Shown piece after piece: positions 20,033 to 32,575 of a stretch of 64,000 nt of DNA. The notes below the pieces were generated by a model. That model worked only from the letters and a program-made list of their open reading frames with translations. It did no database searches and was not told the DNA's origin. A program made the position numbers and the translations under genes. The stretch is from Symsagittifera roscoffensis. Its lineage: Eukaryota; Xenacoelomorpha; Acoela; Convolutidae. The stretch is from positions 20,126,660 through 20,190,659 of the forward strand of contig NC_087069.1 of NCBI RefSeq assembly GCF_963678635.1, in the 5' to 3' direction. Within the stretch, counting starts at the first letter, position 1, and each line of letters starts with the position of its first letter.

Positions 20033-22214
20033 AAAAAGACTTCCGTTGGAACAGCAGCTTCTGGCCGGTAAGCAAATTATACTGTGGCGCAATGTATTGA
20101 ACAACAGCATATCAGCTCATCGCACCAACAACTATACGCCCTGCCAACTTGACGAATTAATTCTGTATCATAAGTCGGGAGGGCCCTTTCTCCCGTAGTA
20201 GATAACAAATAAATGCGATAGTCTAAAGCATACCGCAGGAGAACAGGTACTCCCAATATCTTTGAGGCTTTGTGGAGAACGGAAGATTATCGTCATCAAG
20301 TCAACGAGTTATCTCATTTCTAGAAGCAAGAAACAGCATCCCGCGATCCTCAGAGCATATCGTTAACTAAATCAACCAAGTGAGCAACAAGCTGGAATAT
20401 CTTGATTACTAAATATTTCAGCTTGTTGTTCACCATCAAAAGATAGCGCTTCCACTGCATGAACAATTTTGTCCGAATTCGGAGTTTCAGTGATACCTCT
20501 TGCATAGTATTTGAGCCCAACCATGTCGATCTTGTTCTTGCCAGGATAAGCTATTACAGTATGCTGAGGAGAAAATACTCTTCCCGGTTGAACCAATGAA
20601 TATAACATTCGCCCGGAAGTATATATCGACGGAAAATAAAGCTAGGTTCTGAAACGACTGGCTAGCGTCTAAACACAGTCCTACATGCTTTTCACCGTCT
20701 CTGCCAAAGCCAGTTTTTTTGGTGGTCTTTCTAACCTCGGGTCGACAAAAAAAGTTAATTTTTCCGGCTTCGATCAGAACGCTCTAATTAACTCAATTAC
20801 ATGCAAAAACAGTGAGCTCATGGATTGGTCTCAGTCTCCCCAGACCACGAGGTCACTCCTAAAAGCAGGGCTACTACTCATTTATTATTTTACTATTGCT
20901 TTTGTTCGGTAGATAAAAATCATCATCTCCATCGAAGATAGATCAACCCTTTCCCTTAACTCCTAGCTTCTCATTGTCCGAAAATGAATTTGGAGGTTAT
21001 TTGAATTCAACTCAGGACATCTCCAGAAAATTAAAAACCTATAAAACACAGTTTGAGTTCTCCTCCCAAGACCCCTCCGGATTCTGGAATCCCGGGAAAT
21101 AACGCTCTCATTTCTTTCTGGAAGGCTGGACACGTCGTTCCAACACCCTTCCTTGTTCTCGGGATTCGCGTTGTAACGATTGTAGCGGCACAATTGTTAC
21201 AACTTGGAATGGTCTTCGTAAAATTGTTTTTTCTTCAATCTTGATTAGTATCACACAATTTCCAGTTACTGCTTTTCTCTACGAATTCCCTTGATCTGTT
21301 TCTTTTCGCAGTTTTTGGTTGTCGCAAAATTTCGACGTCGTTAAATGTTTTTCTTTACGAACGACTTTCCAAAAATTAACATGTCAGTCCAAATTAACAA
21401 TTCCGCGTTCGTCCAAATGACCGACTGTCACAGTGCCATCGAACAGAATTTACAAAATGCATGAAATCACCTTCATCCACGTCACATCAACTAACTGCAA
21501 AATACAAATGGCATCATACTTCACTATTATAGCCTCCCAAATTCTTTCACTAATCTCCACTTTCGAGGATATGACTTAAGATAAAACATTTTGCCTGACT
21601 TCTAATGTCTATGTCCCGATTTAAAACTTTTTCACCTAGGTTTAAAAAGTGTTGGGACGCAGAACGGTCCTGCCAACCAACAGACTAAAATTATCCTACT
21701 GTGCTTCTTCCTTTCGGAAATTTAGTTGTTAGTGCTCCTGAATATTGAAAATAAGGAACTCGGTGGTTAGAAAGAACAATGAAATACTCTCCTTCTTCAG
21801 GAGATTACCAAAGCCTTCAAAATCACGATAAAGTGATCAGTCGTCTTATTTGATTAAAAACAATCCTGCAGGCTGGAATATTTATTATACTCTCCACTCA
21901 AGCCTTTCTAAATAAATAGTAAGTGTCTCTAAAGCCACTAATTAAAACCACAACGCAAATTTGTAGATGCAGTAAACTCTTCAATCTTCCAAAATCAACT
22001 AAATGTTTTCTCTTCAGTTTCAGTTGCAAACCTAGTTGATTTGTTTCTCAATTAAGTTTTTGTCACATAAACAATTCTCAGTTTTAACATCTTCTCCTTC
22101 GTTGCTTCTCTGAGTAGTTCCTTGTTCATTCCTTGATTTCGTCGTTTAGAAGTACTAAAACTTCTAATGTCTTCTAATTTTTCTTCTTTTTGCATCTTGT
22201 GTTTCGGCTATTTG
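20033..22214. other. No gene recognised
   Basis: Mixed-composition DNA with short open frames only (longest about 90 codons, none with a known motif). A minus-strand frame at 20,372-20,608 (VFSPQHTVIAYPGKNKID) could be a relic of a coding sequence, but I cannot place it. Confidence 0.5.
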
Positions 22215-23530
22215 TCAATGTTCCATCTCCTCCTCGTGCGACATTGAGTCCGCACTTTCAGTCTCAGTGTCTTGCAACACGTCGGTAGCTATTCTGACAC
22301 TGTTGGAGGCAGTCCCCCAACACTTCTGCTCTTCTACTCTTTGTTTGCAACAAGGTAGAGGATCAACGTTAGTTTCCCTGTTTCGGAAGAAGCTGTTGTG
22401 GAGGCAAAACGTCACGTTTCTCTGCAAGTCTTCCTTCAACACTTCTTCTTTTTCTCTACCGTCACATTCACTTTTCCTAGACGTCCTTTTCACTGCGGTG
22501 GTCACTGCTTTCCGATGATTTACAAAAGCTCGCTTGAAAGCTCGCTTGAAATTCTAGCGGATACGCGCTGTACACTCTGCTGTGTTTCTTGGTATATTCG
22601 TACAACCATGCAATCATCTTGGCTCTAAACAATTGAATCAGTCTTCTTCTGGCTCATTCAATCTTCACTTCCATCGGAATGCTCAGATTTTTGCACGTTG
22701 TCACAAAAAAATCTAAATCTTTTAGACAATCCAATTCCTGCAATTGCTCTTTCGTGGGAGTTTCTTGTCGATTGTTCTCTTGCAAATGAGCTTCCAGTCA
22801 TCGTATCGCCATCATAACTCTCACTATCACTATCGTTATGGCCTGTGATGATTCTGGTAAACCGATGAGAGCAGCTCTCAACAGTCCCAGATCAACACCA
22901 GATTACTACGCCCGGGATACCACCAAGTTTGTAGCAAGCAATTGCAGGGAACTCATCATGTGTCTTCATGATGCTCCTTCAATTACGCTTTCCCGACGCT
23001 TCCCGCAGTGGTTCTACTTCCATCATCACTCGGTGGATTTCATCATTCTCGTCTACAGCATTGTAATCTGTGGCAGTTGATCCTTTCTGCTTCTGTCTTT
23101 CAAAATCACTGAAGTTGCCACTGGCGTATCCCATAAAACTTTTTCCCAGTATCGGCTCTAACACTTCTTTGGTTCTCTCTGGAACTGCTGAGAACATCCT
23201 GCAGAATGACTCGTAAGACTCTTCTGACATCCTCGCTAATCTAACGCACTTCGGCACTGAGAAGACTTGATCCACGATCGACTTCGTACTTTTCACATCC
23301 ACCGCTACAAAATGCACTGGGTATCTGCCCTTGCACATTGGAGCTAATGTTGATCTTACTAAATATCACGCTCCCGACGGTCTGCGATAGGTTTCACTGT
23401 GCCGGATGTTCATTTCCGCCTCGATCGCTTCCCTCCACTTTTCAATATACTTTTGCTCAGTTTGCAAAACTCCCGGAAACACTTCTACATCATGCTTTTG
23501 TTCTAGTCCTCATTCTGGCGGAGCCAATTC
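22215..23530 (-). pseudogene. Decayed protein-coding stretch, unassigned
   Basis: Minus-strand text is protein-like over 1.3 kb, broken by frame changes. From about 23,480 it reads VLQTEQKYIEKWREAIEAEM with stops; at 22,979-23,338 a clean 119 residues (VHFVAVDVKSTKSIVDQVFS; RMFSAVPERTKEVLEPILGK); near 22,650-22,790 PTKEQLQELDCLKDLDFFVT and a frame with LIQLFRAKMIAWLYEYTKKH; at 22,215-22,505 a Lys/Glu-rich end with seven Cys or so. No catalytic motif is seen. A retroelement gag is possible because gag-like sequence of the same orientation lies just upstream at 24.2-24.8 kb, but I see no capsid or zinc-knuckle signature. Confidence 0.45.
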
Positions 23531-23569
23531 GGTTCACTTAAGACTACATTAATGTTTTACACCTTAGAG

Positions 23570-24130
23570 CCCACTGTCAAAATAACACCCCCCCCCCCCC
23601 CCTACTCTAGAAATTAGAACGCCGCTAGGTCTCTAAATAACTAAAACACCCGAACGCCGTTCAAAACAGGGTTGAAAACTCAAGTATAAAATTAGTTTTT
23701 ATTGGACAGTGGACCTTTGATCCATTTCAGTTGGATTAACCTAAAAACCACCCTATCTGAACATAATCGTGTAAAAAACACTCAAAAAATTAAATTCATT
23801 ACTCCTATATTGACATGACTCTAACTCAAAAATCTAATGTAAGTAAGATAACTCTGGATGTTATAAGCAAATAGTTTTGACTCAAATAGTTTTGTTCTCC
23901 GAACCATTGGGTATTTGGACTCGTTTACCTGCTCGATCAAGTTTTTCTCTGGCCCAGCTATGACACACTCTGGAGTTCGCGATGTTCTCTGTCAGGAACC
24001 AGACAGCTCTACTCGAGTTGATCATATCAGTTAAATTGCCAATAGCAATTTTACTTCAGCACAACTTTCATCAATTTTCCCGCAATTATGACTCAGATCT
24101 TCTGATCAAAATTGCTTCTCATTTCAGTTG
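23570..24130 (-). mobile_element. LTR-like fragment (outer part)
   Basis: Aligns with 14,250-14,535 and 16,660-16,985: a C-run followed by ctctagaaa, gacagctctact, attgc-aatagcaa, cttctgatc and a final ttcagttgtcgc. It directly abuts the truncated gag at 24,223 and keeps the family orientation, as a 3' LTR start would after deletion of the interior. It contains a 15-base C run (23,588-23,602). Confidence 0.5.
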
Positions 24131-24222
24131 TCGCACGGTCTGTGGACCTTGTGATCTGTTCCGCTCCTTCGCCGGCTTCCGTTGTTATGGCCGAAAGGTC
24201 TTGCTCTTGCTCGTTCCACCTG

Positions 24223-24761
24223 TTATTGTTCTTTATGTTTTGGCCTCATCACCACCATGGCGACCAACCTCTCCATGAAGGAGGAATTTTTCGTTTCTGA
24301 ACCTCCTTTTTTTGTATCCGGAGTATTGCCAGTGATTTGGTCCCCATTGCCAAAGGGCTGAAACCCAAATTTGTTTGCTTCCAATTCTTCAGCGTTTGGC
24401 ATCGGCGATAATTCTGTCGTTTTCTTCTCGACGTCGTCAATAGTTTGATCAATTGTCTCTAGATCGACGTGGGCGACAGGTGCACTCTTTCGTTTCGTAA
24501 ACTTTTCTTCAGTTGTGTCCTTCATCTTCTTTTGCTTCTAGTGTTCACCATTTTGACTGAAACATCTTTCTTCTTTAGTCTTGGTATTGTTGTTACGGTG
24601 TCTGTCTTGGCTCCCCTATTCAAAGTTTTTGCCTTTGCACGACTCTGACTTTTTCTGGTAACAATACTCTTGTCCTCTTCATGTTTTTTAATTTCAATCG
24701 TCACTTTCGTCAACAAACAGGTGTTAATAAAGAAATATGAAAAAAATATATATTTAAACAA
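24223..24761 (-). pseudogene. Gag N-terminal fragment, second member of gypsy family
   Basis: Two frames: 24,522-24,761 ends with MVNTRSKRR followed by a stop; 24,223-24,525 contains HVDLETIDQTIDDVEKK. The same VNTRS then DLET-DQ-ID spacing occurs at the gag start of copy B (11,330-11,533), so this is a related but diverged element. Only the leader survives; capsid and pol are missing. Confidence 0.65.
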
Positions 24762-25039
24762 TCTCCAGAACTCATCTTATTTTTATAATTCTTTTAAAAC
24801 ATTTGTCAAATGGATATCTATTTAACAATCCGACTCAAAACTTAGATTCTCTAGTGGTCTTTTAATTGATCCTCTTCAAAGCGTTTAGTTCTCAACAAAA
24901 TAATTTAACTTCCAAGACCAACAAAAACCCAGGTGCAGTACAGCTTTTGATGTCTTTCCAGAATTTTTTCTTTTGTTCTTGAGCAGTTTAGTTTTTTTAG
25001 CTCCCTAAACTCAGTTCTTTCAGTGTGGGGCACCTGTCG

Positions 25040-25560
25040 TAGTTTCCCAATACTCAAGGTTTTTAGCGTTGGTTAGTTGGTTTGCCTTCCCAAAACCAAG
25101 GGTTGGTCAGTTGATTCACCTTCGCAGGACTCAAGTAAGGAGCAGTTGTTTTACCTTCTCAGGACTCAAGTGTTGAGCAGTTGATTAGTCTTCCCATGAC
25201 TCCAAGTGTCGGGCAGTTAATTTGCCTTCCCACGACTCAAGTTGTGATCACCAAATTAGACGTCCCATGACTCCAAGTGTCGGGTAGTTGATTTGCCTTC
25301 CGAGGATTCAAGTTTTGGGCAGTTAATTTGCTTTCCCAAGGCTCAGGTGTTGGGCAGTTGATTTGCCTTCCCATTACTCCAACAAGCCAGTGTTGAGCCG
25401 TTGATTTGCCTTCCCAGTACTCAAGAAAACCATCGTTGGCCCGTTGATTTGGATTTCCAATAATCCAGCAAACCAGTGTTGGGCCGTTGATTTGCCTTTC
25501 TGCGACTCAAGTAGACGTAGTGTTGGGCAGTTGTTCTAGCTTCCCAGGACTGTCTCAGGA
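25040..25560. repeat. Minisatellite, about 35-48-bp units, roughly 12 copies
   Basis: Repeated phrase ttgggcagttgatttgcctt, then cc-aggactcaag, with variable linkers (agcaaaccagtg in later units). Like the 62-bp array near 12 kb, it lies just outside a gag start of the same family and repeats the CTCAAG word, but the unit sequence is different. The spacer 24,762-25,039 shows no gene. Confidence 0.85.
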
Positions 25561-25689
25561 ACCCGTAAAAAGCCCCTACTCTGAATTTCTCAATCCTTTT
25601 TCTGAATTTCTCTAAAATGTCCTGATTTTGCTAAGTCAATTGCAATTGTGAAATCAGATCGGGTTTCCTACACCAGGTTGTGATTGAAA

Positions 25690-26464
25690 TCGTTTAAAGT
25701 TTGTCTCAAAATGTACCATTTTTTCGAAATTATCTGGTACCTGGTTTTCAAGCGTTACCCCTGTCACTTTCGTTGGTCTGGGTTCTTCACTTTTTTAGTA
25801 TCTAGTAAAATTATCTTTTTCCAATCCCCCCACCTTGTCCGGCCAGACCACCTCCCTTGTCTCGAGTTTATTATTGGGTACCCTCACGTTTCAACTCTTG
25901 TTTTCAGTCCAATTGTGGTCAGTCTTGACTCTGGTTAATATAGTATAACCAAATCTATGATTGTACCCGAAAACCTAATTGTATAGTTACAGTAATATGG
26001 CCCCCCTTTTACAATTTCCAACCACCGCCCTTTAACTTAACCAACCCCCTGTCTAACCTCGCCCCTATCTAGCCACCACTTAAGCCGAAAAACTCTTTAT
26101 TGATGAAACCGTTAAAACCTGCTTCTAAGCTCTGCTCAAGTAAAACTTTTCCTCAAAACAATGGGGTGCAGCTTCTTTATTTTTACACTTATCTTCTACT
26201 GTATAAAATTAGATTTTAACGAAACCCGTGTGAACAAACAGCCCACTAGTAACCATTTTGTTGTCACACTACGCTGTTCACACTACTGGTAGTCCCTTCC
26301 CAGGAGCGATCTCTCTTGATTCCCAGATCTCGGTCCTCCAAATCAATTTGCTATCTGACCGGTCACCTCTTCCAGTGAAGTCTCCCAGTGGTTTTCCAAG
26401 GTTGCAAGACTGCCTGAAACCCCTTTTAACGCCCCGAACTCTGGCACCTGTTGTATACTTGCTG
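25690..26464 (-). mobile_element. LTR-like block 3 (inferred), cut by assembly gap
   Basis: Collinear with 12,846-13,640 at clearly lower identity: attttttcg, tggtac, ttttacaattt-caaccacc, atctagcc-ccacttaagccg, ctctgctcaagtaaaac, attttaacgaaacccgt. Ends at the run of Ns. Its distance from the gag fragment mirrors that in copy B. Confidence 0.5.
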
Positions 26465-26664
26465 NNNNNNNNNNNNNNNNNNNNNNNNNNNNNNNNNNNN
26501 NNNNNNNNNNNNNNNNNNNNNNNNNNNNNNNNNNNNNNNNNNNNNNNNNNNNNNNNNNNNNNNNNNNNNNNNNNNNNNNNNNNNNNNNNNNNNNNNNNNN
26601 NNNNNNNNNNNNNNNNNNNNNNNNNNNNNNNNNNNNNNNNNNNNNNNNNNNNNNNNNNNNNNNN
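26465..26664. other. Assembly gap, 200 N
   Basis: Exactly 200 unknown bases, most likely a fixed-size scaffold gap. Sequence on the two sides may not be truly adjacent at this distance. Confidence 0.99.
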
Positions 26665-29600
26665 AGTACCATTCGAATGGGAAGATATATAGAGCATTCA
26701 ATACCACAGAACACTCAATTAGAAATTACATTAGAAACTGAAGGAAAATTAACGCTTTTTCAAAATAAAATCCAGAAATAGTAGCTGTTAAACAATGCGG
26801 CAATTTTTTAATCAAAACACTGTATGAAGAATTTTTGCTGAAGTTAAAACAATATGTGTTATGGCACGAGGAAAAAGACAAGATATAAAAGAGGCTTTCT
26901 ACCCAAGCAAAAAATATATTGAAAACCATGGTTTTGTGTGGCCATGAACAACCAAAAGATTGAACAAAAAAAGAAGAGCACACTTGTACAATACAAGGCT
27001 TAGCAAGGATTAATACTATAAACTGAAACAATTATTTTTTGTGACACCCACCCAGACTAGAAAACATGAAGCTAGATTACTCTATAAGCAAACTTTTTGT
27101 GAAATTTCACTATCAGAGTGACAAATCGTGCACCAAACATGTGAAACTCAACGAAGAAAAGACGACAACTACTGGTTCTTGCAATACTCAAATGATTGAA
27201 CGCTGGATAACCGCTACAAGAGATCAAGAGAACAATAAAAAATGGTTGACTATGCAGCAAAAATAATATGATTCTATAAACTCCCAAAGTTTTATCCTCA
27301 CATAATGTTTCTGAAACAAGAAAAAATCTACTTAACCCTATGTATTGCATAAACTAAATTTATTTTGTTGACAACCTATCTAGACGAATCTTCTCATTAG
27401 ACGCAAATTGAGGTAGGTTTGAATGTATTCGCACTTTATTTCCTTTATACTCAGATGCCAAAAAAGATTAGTTGTAAACACACCATCCTAATCAACTGAA
27501 AATGTTTGAACAGTTCTCAACACAGAGCATTCAAGCGATGGCACAAAATTATACTAAAAATTGAAGTTTATGGGTATACTCAAAATCAGACATCGAGTAT
27601 TACATTAGGACTCAACAGCTTCAAGAAGTAATCACAAGAATGAATATCATTGAAAGACACTGCATTGACTAAAACCTCGAGACGCTTGCAACAATCGGGG
27701 TTTGTATAGCCGGATATTCGGATAAACAAACCCCCGATGACAGAGGTTTTTCTAATGATATTCAAGACTTCAATCTTTCAATTGAAAATATCCAACCCCC
27801 AGAGATTTTTTGCGGACTGTCAATTTTAAATTAATTCATTGAAAAATCATTCAAAAATTTTTAAGGATGATTATTTTATGGACCTGAAACATTGACTATA
27901 TTTTATTGCAATATTTTACAGTTTTAACAATTTGCTACTTATTTTTCAATTATTAAAAGAGCATCTTACACGCATGCAGTATACGCTCAAGAAAACAACC
28001 AAGCAAGCGTAGCACGTTTTTTTAGAATATTTTCTAACTCGATAAACAAAACTATATCAGATATCCACATTTGAAAAACTTGAAGCAAAGAGCCCAATAC
28101 TTACAATGAACCAATTAACCCAATAGCTAAAGCACCAAAAATTATAAAATTATCGGAGCGCATCACACAAGACTAACAAACACTAACAAGAAAACTTCCT
28201 AAGTTAATTTGACCACTACCACAAATCACCAGTACACTAAAGAATCATCCGTTATACCAAGGCTCAATTATTTATTTATAATCAGTATTCCTTGAGTAAA
28301 GGAAATACAAAAGAAACAATTTAATGAATAACTATCACCCTTTGCTAGAAAGTTTTTTTCACGTTAAGATATTTCTTGCCTATTGTTAACCACTATTACT
28401 CACTGTTAACTCATTGTTGCTCATTTAAAAGCTTAAAGCTCATTTAATAGATTATAGCTCAATTACGAGTCCAATGCTCATTGTTGCTCTATGCTAGCGC
28501 ACAATCACTAGGCAGACAGGAGCCATAAATAGTTACCGGTACCTCATCGCCAAATCCCTATCCATATCCTCAAGCTAAATAAAAAAAATACCACAATTGC
28601 CAGGACCCTTAACTTTGTTGAACCCGACTAGGCAAAACCCTTCTCTTATGACAGCAATTTCATATATTTTAGTATCATGCCCATAAATTTTTTAACCCTG
28701 ACAAGTTTATGGAAGTTTCTCACGATCCAATAAAGGCAAGCAAGCGTAATTTTTTGGAAATAGGTTCGACCTCAAACCACAAAATGTTTCAGATATCAAA
28801 CAAGCAAAAACTTAAATTTGAGTAAAAGCATTCAGTTTACGATAAGCCATTAACACAGAGCAACAGCAACAGCAACCGCAACGCTCGAAATGCAATACAT
28901 CACACAAATCAGACAAAACAGTCAGAATACTACAACTTTTTTTATTCCAATCACTGCCCCGACTCACCAATACACACAAAATAATCAACCGTTATACAAA
29001 AGTCCAAATAAATGTACACCATCTGTGACATTGAGTATTGGGAAAAACATATGAACATTTTATTCTACTACTCCATTCTAGAATGTTTCGTTCACAATAG
29101 GAGACTTAGTGATCAGTCTTAGCCACTATTGCTCATTGTTAGTTCATTTTAGTTTATTTAAGGGACTATAGCTTGTTTTAAAGACTATAGCTCATTTAAG
29201 AGACTATTGCCCAATGCTTGCTCTTTTTAATGCTAATGCTCATTGTTTCTCATTGTTAGTCAACAATGAACAGACATTCAGGAGCTGTAAAAACAACAGA
29301 GATACAGAAGGAACACAAGGCAGATGAACACAATCTTAAAAAAAGTTGTAAAAAACGCACAAAACCGTTATTCTTTACACATTATGAAGCATTTCCAGTT
29401 TAAAATGAGGAAACATTCTGGCATCAGGAACAAGCCAAGATAAACAAGGGCGTAAGCTGGCCAATTACTCAGAACATTGAAATGAGACACGTTCTTCGAG
29501 TAACCTTTGCAATTCCGTACAGTACTCAAGGAATCACAAACAAAGACTACAAGACTGCTCATATCAGGGCGAAGCCTTGAATGTTCCGACTGCCTCCTAA

Positions 29601-31377
29601 TGTTTATGTTTATGAAGCAGTAATAACATTAAAGAATTAAATGTAACAAAACAGAATTAAAATCACAATTTTGAGAATTTTCGTGAAAAATCTAATACAA
29701 TTTTTAAGACTGACGCGTTAAAAGCTCGAAATATATCGCGCAATAATTGTCCCAAATTAGCTAAAATGGCAAGGTTTAAAATCCGATAACTTTACAAAAA
29801 CAAAAAATGATCACAGGTGAAATATCTTTTCAAATTTGAGCTCAGGACAACAATACCTTTCGAGTGATATCAAAAATTGCGCCAAAAATAGCTAGTTAAA
29901 ATGTCAAAATTTTTCGTTACTTTCGTTGCAAAAAACGGAAGAATAATAATAAAAAGTTAACAAACTTCAATTTCTTTCAAAGTTATCACAAATTAGGAAC
30001 AATTAGCCCACAGTTATCATTACACAACTCTTCATCAAAACCCATTTCCCCACAAATGAATCTTATTTTCATTGAAACGCTACCTTGCTCAAAGATCAAA
30101 CTCTCTATCAACCACGTATTATGATCATCATTTTTGCCGCTACAATCGAGATAATATAAATTTAATTATGATCGTAAGATTATCAAACAAAGTATACAGA
30201 AAGTTGTTTCGTAAGTAATGACGACTAAATCTTTCATTTCAGACAACCTTACCGTTATAATTTATATCTATAAATGTGCAAAACCATAGACATCTTGTCT
30301 CACATAATAGTGGCCATTCTACTAACCTACATTTTCCTAACTTCTCAAGGAAGAAACATTAATCGGACTAGTGAAGTACACACTCATACTGTAGTTTTCA
30401 TCAAAAAGATAACTGCCTACTAACAGAGCCCAGCAACTAACGCAGCCCGATAAAACATTGTATTTCAGTACATCTAGCAATTTTTCCCTCTTCTCTCTTA
30501 ATTTCACACAAATAATCAGTTTCACATCGGGGATCTATTTATAGTTAGATCACATCGCACAAAATTATTTTTGTCTATCACTAAAGTCCCCAAAACTCTG
30601 TTTTATAGTCGCTCACAAATAGATAAAGCCCATTGAAATGACACTCAATATGACTTCGATACTTAAATCGACTACTTCTCGTATAACCTAAAAGAATATT
30701 CTAACTGCCTCTTCCTAAAAAACAATCAAATCATGTGCTGTTACAGAACACTAACTTTGTCATGCTTTATATTAAACAATCTTTATCATTTCAATTCTTT
30801 TCTATACTAAATCAAAAATCCCCCAAAATTACTAACCTCATAACGAAATGAGTTTTTCAAAAACAAAAAATACTCAGCTTACTCAAAATTATTTCAAATT
30901 TTTCGCATAATAACTCTTTGAAAATATTTTTTGGCAGGAAATCAATTAATCATGAAATAAAAACAGAAATACTTGGCCTGAGATTTGACTATTCAGACAA
31001 TTTAACGGCAAAGACGTTCTAACCCAGCAGAGAAGGATGATTGAAAAACATACCACAACCACAATTTTCCAATGCCACAAAATATTTACGCGTCTTGAGG
31101 TTTCCCTAAAACCGGCCACCATTAACGAGCTAAAATGATCATTAAAACCCATACAACTTTTACCCGGAGTGGTACGAGTGTAAGCTACTCTGTAAAATAG
31201 CAAAACTATTCAGACAAAAAATTTGCTAAGAAAACTTATAATTTCAACCTAAAACTTAACTCAACCCAATGAAAAAATTGGTTGGCAAATATTTCTGGAC
31301 ACATTTTGAAAACATACGACTTGGAACGGAAAAAAATCAACCAAATCAGAGTGAACGCTCTTAGTACATCAAAAAAT
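26665..31377. other. AT-rich DNA without recognisable genes
   Basis: Open frames are short (the longest about 100 codons) and carry no motif I know. The main structure is a diverged tandem duplication at 27,990-29,290. A stretch at 29,562-29,660 resembles 52,743-52,840. Confidence 0.6.
27990..29290. repeat. Ancient tandem duplication, offset about 735-747 bp
   Basis: The unit 27,990-28,530 matches 28,720-29,290 in order: aagcaagcgta, cagatatc, a catcacaca segment, atc-ccgttata, gtatt, gtttcacaata-like text, ccactatt-ctca-tgtta, a run of GCTCATT words, and a final aca-cag-gagc. Identity is patchy, so the duplication is old. Confidence 0.65.
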
Positions 31378-31382
31378 GACAT
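31378..31382. repeat. Target-site duplication gacat (left)
   Basis: Identical 5 bases directly outside both LTRs, the pattern left by integrase. Confidence 0.95.
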
Positions 31383-32364
31383 TGTCGTCTATAGGATTTC
31401 CACACACGGTCTTGCGAAGCTATCCCTTTTACTGTGCTAAAGCAGGGGGCACTAGGGCTCGGTATTAACGATAATCCCGAAAGGGTTATTTTAGTGGTGA
31501 GTTGTCCTCTACTGTATTCTATTGCTCCCCCTTGGTTAGTGATGCTCTTGCTCGCTATATCTCGCTTGAAGTCGCGTATAACGAATTCCTTTCTCTCAAA
31601 TGAATTCAATATATATAAGTCTGAATGAATACAAAGGGCCTACTAGTTCGGCCAGCGTATAATTTAATAATATACAACAGAATGGTTTGCGATCTGTACA
31701 CGCTTAACAATTTCTTCAGCGTACTCGGTCAGTACACGTGTCGACTAAGCTCTCTGACTTAAGCTAGCTTCTGCTCTAACTAATATTCCACAAGGCACTT
31801 CGACTTGCGTTCTTACTTCACTCGCTGTGAAACAATTAACTGATGAGTTCAGATAGCGACCACAACTGGAACCTACTGAATCTGACGTTCGTTAACTCGT
31901 TCTACTTAAAATCCGCTCTCTAACCTCCCATTCTTATCTCTATTTGTGCTCCGTTTTTGTTAAAGTCACGCCACTTCATATCGGTGCTGTCATCCCCTTA
32001 AGCACAACCGCCCCCTATGGTTTTCCCTTTTACCTACTCCCCCTGTCAAAGCTGACGGGTCCCAAGTCCGGGGTTTTTATCGACTTGTTCACGTTTCGTA
32101 AATACATCCCCCTGCGGTTGGCATCGTAAATCGGGAAAGTAACCGAAGTCGTATGATTCTTATCAGTTAAATCCCCCTTCGCTACTTACTTGAATACCAA
32201 CTGACTTTGGTGTCAAATCTTGACCCAAGCAACAAATGTCATACGATCCCAATAAACTAACCATAACCCGATTTTGAACCAAATTTACTAATATTTTCCC
32301 TATCATGTTAGGATAAAATACACGGTCGGTAAGTCAAAAATTTGCTAGAATTACCGATTCTACA
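31383..32364 (-). repeat. 3' LTR of env-bearing gypsy element
   Basis: 982 bp, TG...CA ended, matching 46,810-47,790 nearly throughout. On the minus strand a TATATAT stretch (31,609-31,619) corresponds to the TATA box position of the 5' LTR. Confidence 0.95.
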
Positions 32365-32378
32365 GTCTTCCCTTCTAG
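32365..32378 (-). promoter_or_regulatory. Polypurine tract of env-bearing gypsy element
   Basis: On the coding strand the bases next to the 3' LTR read ctagaagggaagac, a purine-rich run where plus-strand DNA synthesis is normally primed. Confidence 0.6.
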
Positions 32379-32575
32379 TCTATTATTCTCCCGAATAATG
32401 TTAGTTTTTCTCTCCCCCTTTTTCCTTCATTAAATACTGAATTACTGACTATATACAATCTATACTTTATTTAGGTGTAAGCTATAGTTAAGTTTAAGTT
32501 TAAGCTATAAGTTTAATCAGTTCCTTCCTTTATAAATTCCTTGGTTAAAAGCGAGAGTTTATAAACTGTCCTGTC

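Noticed and set aside
26258-26741. Open frames across 26,465-26,664
   Set aside because: They consist of the run of N.
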